A stretch of 64,000 nucleotides of DNA from an uncultured Bacteroidota bacterium (GCA_902788805.1 CADALO010000006.1:62001-126000); one strand, 5' to 3'. Shown: positions 1 to 9,492, numbered from the stretch's first letter. Notes: generated from the sequence alone by a model not told the origin. Translations and numbers: made by a program.

Positions 1-2
1 CA

Positions 3-1268
3 GCCAACTATGAGTTTCAGGTGGGTCGACGCATTTTCCCGATGTTCGGTTTCCGCGTTGGAGCCGGCTTTGGCAAAGCACGTGGCTTTCTGCTGAAAGA
101 CAACCTAATCCAAAACAAGAACGGCGGCATTGGAGAGTGTGGAACCGATGCAAATGGATTGCCGCTGGGCGGATATTACTGGGACTACAATGACGATTTG
201 CTGATACAGAAGTGGAGCTACTGGTATTTTGGTGGCGATATCTTCCTCGATTTGGCTTTGTTCCGCGGTACTGAAGGATATAACCCTGAAAAAAAGTTCA
301 ACAACATTGTGTATCTCGGAGTCCACACTAAGTTTTCGCAAAGCGAGACAGACGACAAGAACCACCGTACCGAAGCCCACTTAGGCTACATCTGCAAGTA
401 CAATTTCAACAGGCATTGGAGCATCTATGGCGACGCTCGCCTTTCAGCGATGGAACGTCTTTTCGACCGAGAGTGGATACAATCAATCGAATCGCCCGGT
501 TTTAATGTAGACAAGATTTTTAATCTTCACGTGGGATTGCAATACAAATTCTACATTCGCTCTGAAGAAGAACGCAATAAGTTCACCCAAAGACAGAAAG
601 TAGTCATTGACCAGAAAGTGAAGACCATAAGCACGACGGTACACAAGATTGACACGGTGTATTCAGTTACACACTTCGACACCCTTGTGTCATACGACAT
701 ACAGAATATAATGAGTCCCGATATGCAGCGCGCCAACGACTCATTGCTGGCTCTGATCAAGGCCAATGAAGAAGCCGGTCGTCAGAAATGGGATGAGGCC
801 TTGAAGGAGATATTACTGAACCAATTGCTGCCCTACGAGATGGTATTCTTCGAGTTAGACCGCTGGGATGTCCTGCCCGAAGAGGAGGTAAAGATTGCAA
901 AGATGGCCACCATTATGAAGGCATTCCCCGAAGAGAAATTCATTCTGACAGGCTCTGCAGACTCCAAGACCGGTACCGTTGCAAGGAACCAGTTCCTCAG
1001 CGAGCATAGAGCAGACACCGTGTACAGCGTACTCGTCAACAAATACGGAGTTAATCCCGACCAACTGACGCGCAACTATCTGGGCGGCATTTTGGAATAC
1101 CAGCCATTTGTGCTGAACCGCACCACCGTTATCATTATGGACAACCCCATTGTTGCCAAAGCCTTCGAAGAGATGAAGAAAGAAGGACGTGCTGGTGGCG
1201 GCGAGGTGAAAATCAACAACGGGAAACAGAAAACAAACAACGGAGATCGGAAAACCGGTAACAAATAA
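3..1268 (+). CDS. OmpA-family outer-membrane protein, 5' end outside window
   Basis: The frame is open to the window edge, so the true start and signal peptide are missing. The visible part starts in the middle of a beta-barrel-like region (alternating aromatic and polar residues, GGYYW motif) that aligns by eye with residues 75 onward of the next gene. The C-terminal third is an OmpA-like peptidoglycan-binding domain: a MVFFELDRWDV strand, then GSADSKTG, then an N..LS..RADTVY helix. Members of this family span the outer membrane and hold peptidoglycan from the periplasm. The extreme C-terminus is a lysine/asparagine-rich low-complexity tail absent from the paralogue. The next gene starts 5 bp downstream, so the two are probably co-transcribed. 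Confidence 0.85.
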   Translation, partial: ANYEFQVGRRIFPMFGFRVGAGFGKARGFLLKDNLIQNKNGGIGECGTDANGLPLGGYYWDYNDDLLIQKWSYWYFGGDIFLDLALFRGTEGYNPEKKFNNIVYLGVHTKFSQSETDDKNHRTEAHLGYICKYNFNRHWSIYGDARLSAMERLFDREWIQSIESPGFNVDKIFNLHVGLQYKFYIRSEEERNKFTQRQKVVIDQKVKTISTTVHKIDTVYSVTHFDTLVSYDIQNIMSPDMQRANDSLLALIKANEEAGRQKWDEALKEILLNQLLPYEMVFFELDRWDVLPEEEVKIAKMATIMKAFPEEKFILTGSADSKTGTVARNQFLSEHRADTVYSVLVNKYGVNPDQLTRNYLGGILEYQPFVLNRTTVIIMDNPIVAKAFEEMKKEGRAGGGEVKINNGKQKTNNGDRKTGNK

Positions 1269-1273
1269 CGATT

Positions 1274-2821
1274 ATGAAAAAACACATCATCATACTATTG
1301 GCGCTCATATCTCTCGGATGTACCGTCAAGGCACAGACCGAACAGCGCAGCTCACTCATCGATACTATTCGAAAGGCTGGCGAGCACTACGTGGGTTGGG
1401 TGCGTTCCCATCCTTGGGACAACTGGACACTCGATATGAATATTGGCGGACACCTCTTCTATGGCTTCGAGGACACCAAAGGAAGTCTTTTCAAGAGAGT
1501 AATGCCGCAGTTTGAAGCCCAATTGGGCCACTGGATATTCCCCGTGGTCGGTATACGCGGTGCGTTTGGTACAGGTAGCGAGCGTGGTTTCATCACTAAA
1601 GAAAGTTATCTACAAAACCGCTCGACACTCACCGCTGACTATGGCAACTGCTGGGGCCCCTCAACCAACACACTTATATCAGGCAACGACACCATTCGCG
1701 GTGCCTTGGGCGGATACTACTGGCCGCTTGACAACAACGACAATCTGTTTGTCCAGAACTGGAAGTACATATATGCAGGCTTAGACTTAATGGTCAACCT
1801 GTCATATATGAAAAAATACGACAGAATCAAGATAGACAGCTCGTTCCAGCACATTGTCTATGCCGGTTTCAATGTACGCGTAGGCATATCGGAAGACAAT
1901 CCTGAGAAGTTCTCGAACAGGATTGGTTATTCTCACGATTGGCATATGTTCAAGAACACCAACTTTGCCGCTGAAGGACATCTCGGTTACATCTGCCGCT
2001 ATGCTTTGACACCGTATTTCGCCGTACAGGGCGACGCCAGACTGTCGATTATGGAAGGCAACTTTGACCGCGAGCGCATTACCGGTGTAGAGCGTATGGC
2101 TCCCGACATAGAGTTCTCTCTTATGGCTGGAATATGCTACGACTTCAATTTCCGTTCGAAAGAGAGACGTCAAAAATACTACGTTGAGAAGAACATCATT
2201 CCCTACAACACCACTGAAATGCCCAAATTTGTGGCATTCATACAGCAGGAAGACCTCGACGTGGTGCGTTACATCGACCTTATCACAATTGTACAATACG
2301 ACACCATTAATGACTCGGTAGCCATCTTATATCACGACACACTCGTAACACGCTACAAAGCCTCAAGTCCATCTGTCGAGCAGTATGTCCCCGACAGCGT
2401 GTCGTTCGACTCCATTATGATGAAGCGTATGCTGCCATACGAGATGGTGTTCTTCGATCTCGACAAATGGGACATACGTCCTAAGGAAGAAATGAAGATA
2501 GCCAAGATGGCACGTCTTATGAAGGCATATCCCGATAAGACCTTCTACCTTTACGGTTCTGCTGACTCGAAGACAGGTACCGTAAAACGAAACGACTTCC
2601 TAAGCAAGAATCGAGCAGATATAGTATACAACCGGTTGATACTCGAATATGGAATACCTGAGAAACAGCTAAAGCGTGAGTATCTTGGCGGTATACTTGA
2701 CTACGATCCCTTCATACTGAACCGTACAACAGTTATCATTATGGACCATCCGGCAGTACGTGAAGGCTTTGAAAAGATGAAAGCCCAACGCAAGGCCGGC
2801 GGCAACGTAGTGGAATACTAA
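1274..2821 (+). CDS. OmpA-family outer-membrane protein (tandem paralogue)
   Basis: 515 aa with a clear signal peptide (MKKHIIILLALISLGCTVKA, then QT). A beta-barrel-like N-terminal domain covers about residues 55-300 and an OmpA-like domain about residues 385-495 (MVFFDLDKWDI, GSADSKTG, N.FLSKNRADIVYNRL). It is similar over its whole length to the preceding gene and is a tandem duplicate of it. The expected role is an outer-membrane anchor that contacts peptidoglycan. It precedes the glycan locus by 43 bp. Nothing in the sequence shows that it belongs functionally to that locus. Confidence 0.88.
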   Translation: MKKHIIILLALISLGCTVKAQTEQRSSLIDTIRKAGEHYVGWVRSHPWDNWTLDMNIGGHLFYGFEDTKGSLFKRVMPQFEAQLGHWIFPVVGIRGAFGTGSERGFITKESYLQNRSTLTADYGNCWGPSTNTLISGNDTIRGALGGYYWPLDNNDNLFVQNWKYIYAGLDLMVNLSYMKKYDRIKIDSSFQHIVYAGFNVRVGISEDNPEKFSNRIGYSHDWHMFKNTNFAAEGHLGYICRYALTPYFAVQGDARLSIMEGNFDRERITGVERMAPDIEFSLMAGICYDFNFRSKERRQKYYVEKNIIPYNTTEMPKFVAFIQQEDLDVVRYIDLITIVQYDTINDSVAILYHDTLVTRYKASSPSVEQYVPDSVSFDSIMMKRMLPYEMVFFDLDKWDIRPKEEMKIAKMARLMKAYPDKTFYLYGSADSKTGTVKRNDFLSKNRADIVYNRLILEYGIPEKQLKREYLGGILDYDPFILNRTTVIIMDHPAVREGFEKMKAQRKAGGNVVEY

Positions 2822-2864
2822 CAGCGATTGATGTTCTGCAGGCGACGCATAGCCGCTTTGTGCA

Positions 2865-4067
2865 ATGAAAATACTTGTGGTACATAACGACTATGGAGTC
2901 TACAGCGGCGAAGAGGCCGTAGTAGACCGTATGGTTGCCGACCTCAAACAGTCGGGCAACGAAGTGGCAATGCTTCGACGCAGTTCCGCCAAAGCACGCA
3001 ACACACTGACAGGCAACATACACGGATTCTTCTCAGGCATCTATAGTTTGTCGGGACGGCGGATGATGCGCAAGGCATTGCGTGATTTCCGACCCGATGT
3101 TGTGAACATACACAACCTCTACCCTTTCATCTCACCGGCAGTACTACCGCTGTGCCGTAAAGCCGGTGTACCTGTGGTTATGACAGTTCACAACTACCGC
3201 CTCGTCTGTCCAACCGGATTGTTTCTACGCGACGGGAACCCCTGCGAGAACTGCCTTCAGAAAGGCAACGAGCGCGACTGCCTGTGCTACAACTGCGAGC
3301 ACAGCCGCTTGCGCTCCTTGGGCTACGCGCTGCGCAATATGGTGGCCCGCCGCACTAGAGCTTATAAGGACAATGTAGATCTCTTCTGCTGCTTGACCGA
3401 ATTCCAGAAGCAAAAACTGATTGCCGCAGGATTCGACAAAGACAATATAAGCATTATACCCAACTGCATTGAATACGTTGAGCCACAGGACACACCCCTA
3501 CCCGACTGCGACACAGACTATGTCGGATATGTAGGAAGGCTCAGCGAGGAGAAAGGCTACGACATCTTGCTTGAGGTGGCGAGACGCCATCCGGAAATAG
3601 AGTTTCGCTTTGCAGGGACTCCACGCGACGACAAAACCATAGAGGCACCCTCCAACGTGAAACTCTGCGGTCATCTCAACAGCCGTCAACTGGCACGCTT
3701 CTATGCCGACGCACGATTCATCGTTGTCCCCAGCCGTTGCTACGAAGGATTTCCTGTAGCTCTGCTCGAGGCCGCTTCGCATCGTCGATGCTGCATAGCG
3801 CCTGGTCACGGTGCCTTTCCGGATTTAATGACCGACAAAGAGAGCGGTGATACTTGCGGACTCCTTTTCAAGCCATTGGACGTCGACGACCTCGAGGAAA
3901 AGATAATTAAGCTGTGGAGCAACAAGGCGTTGGCTGACGAACTGGGCAGTAAAGCTGAGAGCAACTATAAGAATAGATTTCTGAGAGAAAAAGTCAACAC
4001 ACAGTGGAGCAACACGCTGCACAAGATTGCTGAAGATAAAAAACAAACAAGCGCGACCAATCAATGA
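2865..4067 (+). CDS. GT4-family glycosyltransferase
   Basis: 400 aa, GT-B fold. The N-terminal acceptor domain starts with MKILVVHNDYG..SGEE. The C-terminal nucleotide-sugar domain has GRLSEEKGYDILL and the EX7E motif E294-E302 (YEGFPVALLE), diagnostic of retaining GT4 enzymes. Between them lies a cysteine cluster (C-x2-C ... C-x-C-x2-C, about residues 126-145) known in one GT4 subfamily and possibly metal-binding. It should act in the cytoplasm on a lipid-linked glycan. It overlaps the next GT4 gene by 4 bp (ATGA), which implies translational coupling. G+C is visibly higher than in the middle of the locus. The sugar transferred cannot be predicted. Confidence 0.88.
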   Translation: MKILVVHNDYGVYSGEEAVVDRMVADLKQSGNEVAMLRRSSAKARNTLTGNIHGFFSGIYSLSGRRMMRKALRDFRPDVVNIHNLYPFISPAVLPLCRKAGVPVVMTVHNYRLVCPTGLFLRDGNPCENCLQKGNERDCLCYNCEHSRLRSLGYALRNMVARRTRAYKDNVDLFCCLTEFQKQKLIAAGFDKDNISIIPNCIEYVEPQDTPLPDCDTDYVGYVGRLSEEKGYDILLEVARRHPEIEFRFAGTPRDDKTIEAPSNVKLCGHLNSRQLARFYADARFIVVPSRCYEGFPVALLEAASHRRCCIAPGHGAFPDLMTDKESGDTCGLLFKPLDVDDLEEKIIKLWSNKALADELGSKAESNYKNRFLREKVNTQWSNTLHKIAEDKKQTSATNQ

Positions 4068-5158
4068 AACGAATTGTAATTGACATTAATTCAGTTCTGC
4101 CACTCTACAGCAAGGGATGGATATCGGGTATTGGTCGAACTACAAAAGAGCTCGTAGAGGCACTTGACAAGATGGACAATCTGCCGTTTGAAGTGGTGCT
4201 CTACTCTCAAAACACCAAAGGTATCAGCGGTAAACAATTAGGTCTGAGCTTTACTAATAAGCACATCTGCTTTCCACATAAAGACTGGGCCAACAAGATT
4301 ATAAAGAACTTCCGCGTACGTGAATGCGCGACCCGTTACGACTTACTGCACATCCCCCACAATTTTGAGTGGGTGGCAAAGCCTCAAAAAACCGTGGTCA
4401 CGATACACGACGCGATGTATTTCTCTTATCCAGATGATGTCTTCAACTACAAATACTACCAAAGCCTCTACCCTACCCTTGCCAAACGCTGCAAAGGCAT
4501 CATAACCTGTTCGGAAGCATCCAAACGCGACATAATGCAATATATGGGCATAGCTGAAGATAAAATCTTCGTATGTCCGTGGGGCTACAGAGACGACTTG
4601 TTTTATCCACGTCAGGACAAAAAAACAGGCAATCCTTTTTTTCTAACGGTTTCGTGCAGCACCGGGCGTAAAAACACAATGTCTGTAATACGTGCCTATG
4701 AGAAACTAGTTAAGCAAAACCCACAGCACAAACTTGTACTTGTCTGGCCTAAAGCTCCGCAAACGGTAATAGAGTACTGCAACCAGCCGCATCTGATCGA
4801 CCACATACAAATAGCCAAAGACGTTGATGACGAGCAACTGAGCATACTCTACAACGAGGCTACAGCGACCTTCTTTCCGTCCCGATACGAGGGTTTCGGA
4901 CTACCGATATTGGAATCAATGGCTTGCGGAACACCTGTGGTGACCTGTCAAAACAGCTCGTTACCAGAGGTTGGAGGCGAAGCAGCCCTGTATGTCGACC
5001 CAGACGATATAGACGCGATGTACAACTATATGGCAGAATTTGAACAAGGAAACCTGAAAAAAAACGATCTTGCCAGACAATGTCTCGAGCAGACTTCAAA
5101 GTTTTCGTGGAAACGTTGTGCAACACAGACCATCGAAGCCTACCAAAAATGCTTGTAA
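4064..5158 (+). CDS. GT4-family glycosyltransferase
   Basis: 364 aa, GT-B fold. The N-terminus has a GIGRTTKELVEAL loop typical of mannosyltransferase-like GT4 enzymes. HIPHNFEW and TIHDAMYF follow in the acceptor domain. The donor domain carries the EX7E motif E276-E284 (YEGFGLPILE) and SMACGTPVV. The start overlaps the upstream stop by 4 bp. A 265-bp repeat-filled spacer follows, so this may be the last gene of a short transcription unit that begins with the OmpA genes or at 2865. Confidence 0.88.
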   Translation: MKRIVIDINSVLPLYSKGWISGIGRTTKELVEALDKMDNLPFEVVLYSQNTKGISGKQLGLSFTNKHICFPHKDWANKIIKNFRVRECATRYDLLHIPHNFEWVAKPQKTVVTIHDAMYFSYPDDVFNYKYYQSLYPTLAKRCKGIITCSEASKRDIMQYMGIAEDKIFVCPWGYRDDLFYPRQDKKTGNPFFLTVSCSTGRKNTMSVIRAYEKLVKQNPQHKLVLVWPKAPQTVIEYCNQPHLIDHIQIAKDVDDEQLSILYNEATATFFPSRYEGFGLPILESMACGTPVVTCQNSSLPEVGGEAALYVDPDDIDAMYNYMAEFEQGNLKKNDLARQCLEQTSKFSWKRCATQTIEAYQKCL

Positions 5159-5160
5159 AA

Positions 5161-5281
5161 AGATTTAACGAAAACCAAAACGAAGACGAAAACGAAAATA
5201 GCAATTCCGTACGGGCGTACCCCCGTGTACGCCCCACAATCACGGAAAGCAGAGTGAAAACAAAGACGAAAACGAAAAATT
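5161..5281. repeat. AACGAA/GACGAA hexanucleotide-rich spacer
   Basis: Right after the GT4 stop the spacer has two runs built of AACGAA and GACGAA hexamers, at about 5164-5200 and 5253-5280. They are separated by a short unrelated stretch. The same hexamer array appears in a longer form at 9493-9581. No convincing protein is encoded. Confidence 0.7.
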
Positions 5282-5295
5282 AAGATACAACACAT

Positions 5296-5414
5296 CACAC
5301 ATCACACCTCATACCTCATACATCACACATCATACATCACACATCATACATCACACATCATACATCATACATCATACATCATACATCACACATCATACAT
5401 CACTCCTCAAACCT
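5296..5414. repeat. Heptanucleotide tandem array, 17 units, consensus CAYACAT
   Basis: An unbroken period-7 array: CACACAT, CACACCT, CATACCT, then alternating CATACAT and CACACAT, ending CACTCCT, CAAACCT. It ends 9 bp before the TTG start of the next glycosyltransferase. The plus-strand reading of CATACAT repeats has no stop codon in any frame. The same array type stands at 6801, 7008, 8507 and, in a CATCAAA form, 9637. Confidence 0.9.
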
Positions 5415-5423
5415 CTTTATCCA

Positions 5424-6548
5424 TTGACATCTTCAGTACTCATAGGAATTCCTTGCCTTAAATCCGGTGGAACCGAGATGCAGACATTGCGTCTGGTCGA
5501 AGCATTGACAGCCGGCGGCTACCATTGTGTCACTGTGTGCTATTTCGAATACGACTTCCCAATAGTTCAGTTATTCGAAAAAGCCGGCAGCAGGGTTGTT
5601 TGTCTGTCAGCTTATGGACGACGTCCTGCCGGCAACCGCGAGGTTTACAAATTCCTCAAAGAAGGTCTGCGCCGTGTGGTCGAAGAGTACCGTCCCAAGA
5701 TTGCCCACGTGCAATATATGGCCCCGGGCGCAATGCCAATAATAATACTAAAAAGATTGGGGATCAAGAATATCATTGCCACACTGCACACCGATGCAAG
5801 CATATACAAAAACCTGTTTTTGTTGAGATTCCTGCAGAAACACAAAGTAACTGTTTTCACTTGTGTAACTGAAGTGGCTGAAAAGAGCTTTTTTGGAAGC
5901 AGCAGTCTTTACAACGACAATGTCAAATTGTCAAAACACGACCATTTCACAATACACAATTGTTTAGCACCCAATTTCAACATTGTCTGCAATGGAGAAA
6001 AAATCCCTCAACTGACAATAGGTATAGTTGCACGCCTGGAAACAATAAAAGGCGTCGATATAGTAATGCCAGCCTTTGCAAAGGTCCTCAACAGATTCCC
6101 TGAATGCAAGCTACTGATTGTCGGTGACGGCAAGGAAAGGGCTAAAATGGAGAAGCAGCAAAAGGAATATGGTATTTCTGAAAAAAATGTTGAATGGACT
6201 GGTCGGGTAGAATACAGCAAACTGCCAGAACTATACAAGCGTATGAGTTTTGTATGGGTTCCTTCACGAAGCGAAGGTTTTGGGTTGACTGCTATTGAGG
6301 CAATGGCACAAGGACGGACAGTCATCGCTTCCGCAACAGGTGGCTTGAACGAGATTGTCCACAATGATGTGGATGGGATTCTATTTGAAAACGGAAGTTC
6401 GGAAGACCTTGCGGAGAAAACGATTAAACTGTTAAACGACCCAGAAAAGATGGAGAGCCTCAGTAATAATGCTATTCAAAACGCGAAACAGTTCTCATTC
6501 GAACGATATAGTACTTCAATACTCTCTCTCTACTCTAAAATTGTATAA
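5424..6548 (+). CDS. GT4-family glycosyltransferase, TTG start
   Basis: 374 aa, GT-B fold. N-terminal LIGIPCLKSGGTEMQTLRLVEAL is the usual first strand and glycine loop. The donor domain has GIVARLETIKGVDIV and the EX7E motif E284-E292 (SEGFGLTAIE). The start is TTG, since no ATG in frame fits the conserved N-terminus. It lies directly behind the 17-unit heptamer array, so changes in array length would move promoter or ribosome-binding elements relative to the start. It is followed by 513 bp of repeats. Confidence 0.85.
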   Translation: MTSSVLIGIPCLKSGGTEMQTLRLVEALTAGGYHCVTVCYFEYDFPIVQLFEKAGSRVVCLSAYGRRPAGNREVYKFLKEGLRRVVEEYRPKIAHVQYMAPGAMPIIILKRLGIKNIIATLHTDASIYKNLFLLRFLQKHKVTVFTCVTEVAEKSFFGSSSLYNDNVKLSKHDHFTIHNCLAPNFNIVCNGEKIPQLTIGIVARLETIKGVDIVMPAFAKVLNRFPECKLLIVGDGKERAKMEKQQKEYGISEKNVEWTGRVEYSKLPELYKRMSFVWVPSRSEGFGLTAIEAMAQGRTVIASATGGLNEIVHNDVDGILFENGSSEDLAEKTIKLLNDPEKMESLSNNAIQNAKQFSFERYSTSILSLYSKIV

Positions 6549-7061
6549 TAGTTTTTGTTCTTGGTCGCTCCGCTCAAAATCTCAAGAAAATAAAATTAAA
6601 AATCTAACAAAATAATATTCGTGTCATTCGTGCAATTAGTGTTAAAGAAAAACGAACACGAATCTCTCGAATCAAACGAATAAGCATTCGTTTATATTGG
6701 TCGCTCCGCTCAAAATTTAAAAAAAACATTCAAAATCTAACAAAATATTATTCGTATCACTTGTGTTCAAAAGATCAATCAACCTATAAACTTTAACCAT
6801 CATACATCACACATCATACATCACACATCATACATCATACATCATATTTCTTTAAACTTTAAACTTTACTCAATTCGTGTCATTCGTGCTATTCGTGTTA
6901 AAAAAAAAAATTTGAATTATTTTTATAAGATTTTTGAATAATTTTAAAGCCGCAAGGCTGACCAACCATCTTTAAACTTTAAACTTTAACCTATAACCGT
7001 TAACCATCATACATCATACATCATACATCATACATCATACATCTAAAACCTTTACCAAACC
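6549..7061. repeat. Composite repeat-filled intergenic region
   Basis: 513 bp without a gene. It holds a 20-bp direct repeat (TTGGTCGCTCCGCTCAAAAT at 6561 and 6697, followed each time by similar A/T-rich sequence). It also holds an imperfect inverted repeat of 27-nt arms (6617-6643 and 6655-6681, ATTCGTG-rich) and a solo arm of the same family at 6873-6900. Heptamer arrays stand at 6801-6842 (six units) and 7008-7042 (five CATACAT units), and TTTAAACTTTAAAC runs are also present. The inverted arms look like a small foldback element. Confidence 0.75.
7008..7042. repeat. Heptanucleotide array (CATACAT)5
   Basis: Five perfect CATACAT units in tandem, ending 19 bp before the GTG start of the ligase/polymerase-like gene. 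It is the purest array of the heptamer family in the window. Confidence 0.9.
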
Positions 7062-8414
7062 GTGAGCGGAATAATTAATCTTATCATTTTCCTGGTGCTG
7101 AATGCATACTTCTTCATTTATATGTTCCGTTACAGCGCCCGCATCAAGGATCCCTTGAACAGCAGCAAATATCTGCTTATCGAGGGCACCGAGATGTTCT
7201 TTATTCTGCTCTATGCTACAGGAACTTTGGCTCTATCGTCGTCGGGCGGTGGCCACGGCACTGGAGGAGGATTCAATCTGCAAGCAATACGACTACTTCT
7301 ATTGGAAGTAGCTCTTTTAATGTCATTGTTCGTTTGTGTAGAAAAGCCCAAATGGGGCGCAGGAACGGTAGCTTATCTTATATACATCTTATGGTGTGTT
7401 TACACAATGACTTATGCAAGTTCATTCGAATATGGGTTTAGATACATCCTCAAGTATCTGTACCCGATGATAATAATGATAACAGCATCTGCTATAGTGC
7501 GCGATGAGCAAATATTCCTTTCCTGTTGTGTTTGGGCACGCAGAGTAGCAATAATCAGTGCATTGATTGGTTATTTCCCGTTTATTGCAAATTTCTTTGG
7601 CGGAACCTTCTGGTATGCCACAGCACTGAATCTTAACTATGTAACGATATCAATTACCTCCTTTGCACTGTACTATTACTACGGTAAAGACAAAAAAGAT
7701 CTAATACTGGCGATACTGTTCGTTTTGCCCTGCATCTTTATGGTTCACCGTAGCGGCCTCTTGGCAATGTTCAGCGGATTGGCCGTATTTATGTTCCTAA
7801 AACACAAATGGGTATCACTGCCTTATATTGCCGGTGTGCTCGGAATAGGATTGGCAATTATATTCTATGTACCTGCATTCCACGACAAAATGTTTTGGAA
7901 GGATACTGAAAATGAGCTGACAATCCAAGACCTTCGTGAAGGAAACATATCCGAAGATGAGATTCGCAACAATGGACGAGAAGCAGTATGGAAAATGTTG
8001 GAAAGAGAATTCTATGTGGGTCACGAACTAAAAGGCAGTGGTATTGGTAGTTGCCAGAAATTTCTCTATGACAATCCTGCAGGCGTTAAGCAAACGCACG
8101 GCGATTATGTGCAGATGCGGTGCGACACAGGACTTATAGGTTTCTGGCTCTATATGATAGTCGGAATCATTGTCGTTGTTCATTGTTTTATTGTTACCAC
8201 TCTTAACTATGTTCCCAACCATATAAAATGCTGTGCAATGATTGCTGCCGGAGGCATTGCGGGGTGTTTTGCAGCAATGTACAGCGAGAATGTGGTTACA
8301 TACACAATGGCATCGACAGGCTATCCTTTTGCATTATATGGAATGATGCTTGGAATGCTAAACAAGGTCAAGAAACCCACATACCAATATTCAGAACGAG
8401 GACTTAATTTTTAG
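7062..8414 (+). CDS. O-antigen ligase/polymerase-like membrane protein (WaaL/Wzy type)
   Basis: 450 aa, GTG start, about 10-12 hydrophobic segments. A long periplasmic loop near residues 270-330 is followed by the Wzy_C-type signature (SGIGSCQKFLYDN, QTHGDYVQMRCDTGLIGFW). This family either polymerises repeat units or ligates glycan to lipid A-core. The locus exports by an ABC transporter (Wzt at 24 kb, Wzm at 41 kb), a pathway that does not need a Wzy polymerase, so a ligase role is the better inference. No flippase (Wzx) was seen, which agrees. Function is not settled by sequence alone. Confidence 0.75.
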   Translation: MSGIINLIIFLVLNAYFFIYMFRYSARIKDPLNSSKYLLIEGTEMFFILLYATGTLALSSSGGGHGTGGGFNLQAIRLLLLEVALLMSLFVCVEKPKWGAGTVAYLIYILWCVYTMTYASSFEYGFRYILKYLYPMIIMITASAIVRDEQIFLSCCVWARRVAIISALIGYFPFIANFFGGTFWYATALNLNYVTISITSFALYYYYGKDKKDLILAILFVLPCIFMVHRSGLLAMFSGLAVFMFLKHKWVSLPYIAGVLGIGLAIIFYVPAFHDKMFWKDTENELTIQDLREGNISEDEIRNNGREAVWKMLEREFYVGHELKGSGIGSCQKFLYDNPAGVKQTHGDYVQMRCDTGLIGFWLYMIVGIIVVVHCFIVTTLNYVPNHIKCCAMIAAGGIAGCFAAMYSENVVTYTMASTGYPFALYGMMLGMLNKVKKPTYQYSERGLNF

Positions 8415-8418
8415 TAAC

Positions 8419-8541
8419 GATTAAAGAATTTATAAAGGTTAACGTTTAACGGTTACAGGTTAAAGATTTTATAAAGATTAAAGTTTAACGGTTAAAGGTT
8501 AAAGACCATACATCATACATCACACATCATACATCATACAT
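8419..8541. repeat. Duplicated TTAAAGG-type spacer plus heptamer array (5 units)
   Basis: An imperfect direct repeat of about 45 bp (GATTAAAGA..TTTATAAAG..TTTAACGGTTA..GGTTAAAG, twice) is followed at 8507-8541 by exactly five heptamers: CATACAT, CATACAT, CACACAT, CATACAT, CATACAT. AAA and the ATG of the next gene follow. Confidence 0.85.
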
Positions 8542-8544
8542 AAA

Positions 8545-9483
8545 ATGCTTTCCGTCATTATCCCACTTTACAACAAAGCAGCTACCGTAGAACGCGCAGT
8601 GCGGTCGGTTCTGAACCAGACGGTTCAGGACTTCGAGCTGATTGTTGTAAACAACGGTTCTACCGACGGAGGTGAAGAGGTTGTTAAGCAGATTCACGAC
8701 GAGCGTTTGCAACTTGTAGAGCAAGACAACAAGGGAGTATCTATGGCCCGAAACCGAGGCGTGGCCGAGTCACAATGTGATTATGTGGCATTTCTTGACG
8801 CCGACGACGAATGGAAACCGACATTTCTCGAAACTGTTCTGGCACTCAAAGAGTGCTATCCTGACTGCTCGGTTTATGCCACGTCATATCAGCGTTGTGA
8901 CAGCAAAGGCGACATTCAGGATATCAAGCTCAACAGCCTGCCACAAAGCAGAATCATAACAACCAACGGCATACCGACACTGATTTTAGACAACTATTTT
9001 GAAGTTGCAGCCCTATCCGAGCCGCCCTTCTGCTCTATAAGTGTTATGGTGCGAAAAGCATCACTTGAGGCAATTGGAGGATTTCCAGAGGGTGTACATC
9101 AGGGCGAGGACCTTTTAACGTGGGCACGTTTGGCCGCAACGGGAACAATAGCCTATTGTCCTGTGCCACAAAGTGTATTCTACACTGGCGAGCAGTCTGC
9201 AATGGATCGCCCCAAGCGAATACCTGCAGAAGATGATGTAGTTGGTCGCGAATTGAAAAAGATTTATTCCAACAAACCGCTGCCATACCTTGACCAATAC
9301 ATAGCAAAATGGCATAAGATGCGAGCGTCGATATATCTGCGCCTGCCGCACCAAGGACGCAAATGCCGCAGTGAAATACGCAAGTCCCAGCACTGGCACC
9401 GTAACAAAAAATTATATCTTTACAACATATTAACCTTTATATCCTATCCCCTAAGAATGAAACTCTTAAAAAGATTAACCTAA
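8545..9483 (+). CDS. GT2-family glycosyltransferase
   Basis: 312 aa, GT-A fold. N-terminal LSVIIPLYNKAATVERAVRS and NNGSTDGG make the nucleotide-binding part. The metal-binding DXD motif is D85-A-D-D88. The second half has the GGFPEGVHQGEDLLTWARLA block, which holds the ED pair typical of inverting GT2 enzymes. The ATG lies 3 bp after a five-unit heptamer array. A hexamer-rich spacer follows. Confidence 0.87.
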   Translation: MLSVIIPLYNKAATVERAVRSVLNQTVQDFELIVVNNGSTDGGEEVVKQIHDERLQLVEQDNKGVSMARNRGVAESQCDYVAFLDADDEWKPTFLETVLALKECYPDCSVYATSYQRCDSKGDIQDIKLNSLPQSRIITTNGIPTLILDNYFEVAALSEPPFCSISVMVRKASLEAIGGFPEGVHQGEDLLTWARLAATGTIAYCPVPQSVFYTGEQSAMDRPKRIPAEDDVVGRELKKIYSNKPLPYLDQYIAKWHKMRASIYLRLPHQGRKCRSEIRKSQHWHRNKKLYLYNILTFISYPLRMKLLKRLT

Positions 9484-9492
9484 TACCTCTTT

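Noticed and set aside
5080-5283. 67-codon frame across the GT4 end and the hexamer repeat
   Set aside because: It is an out-of-frame reading of GT4 plus low-complexity repeat.
5296-5414. Possible CRISPR array
   Set aside because: The unit is 7 bp with no spacers and no cas genes, so it is a simple tandem repeat.
7062-8414. Reading this gene as a Wzy polymerase of a Wzx/Wzy pathway
   Set aside because: No Wzx flippase or Wzz was found in the window, and an ABC exporter is present. A ligase fits better, though a polymerase role is not excluded.
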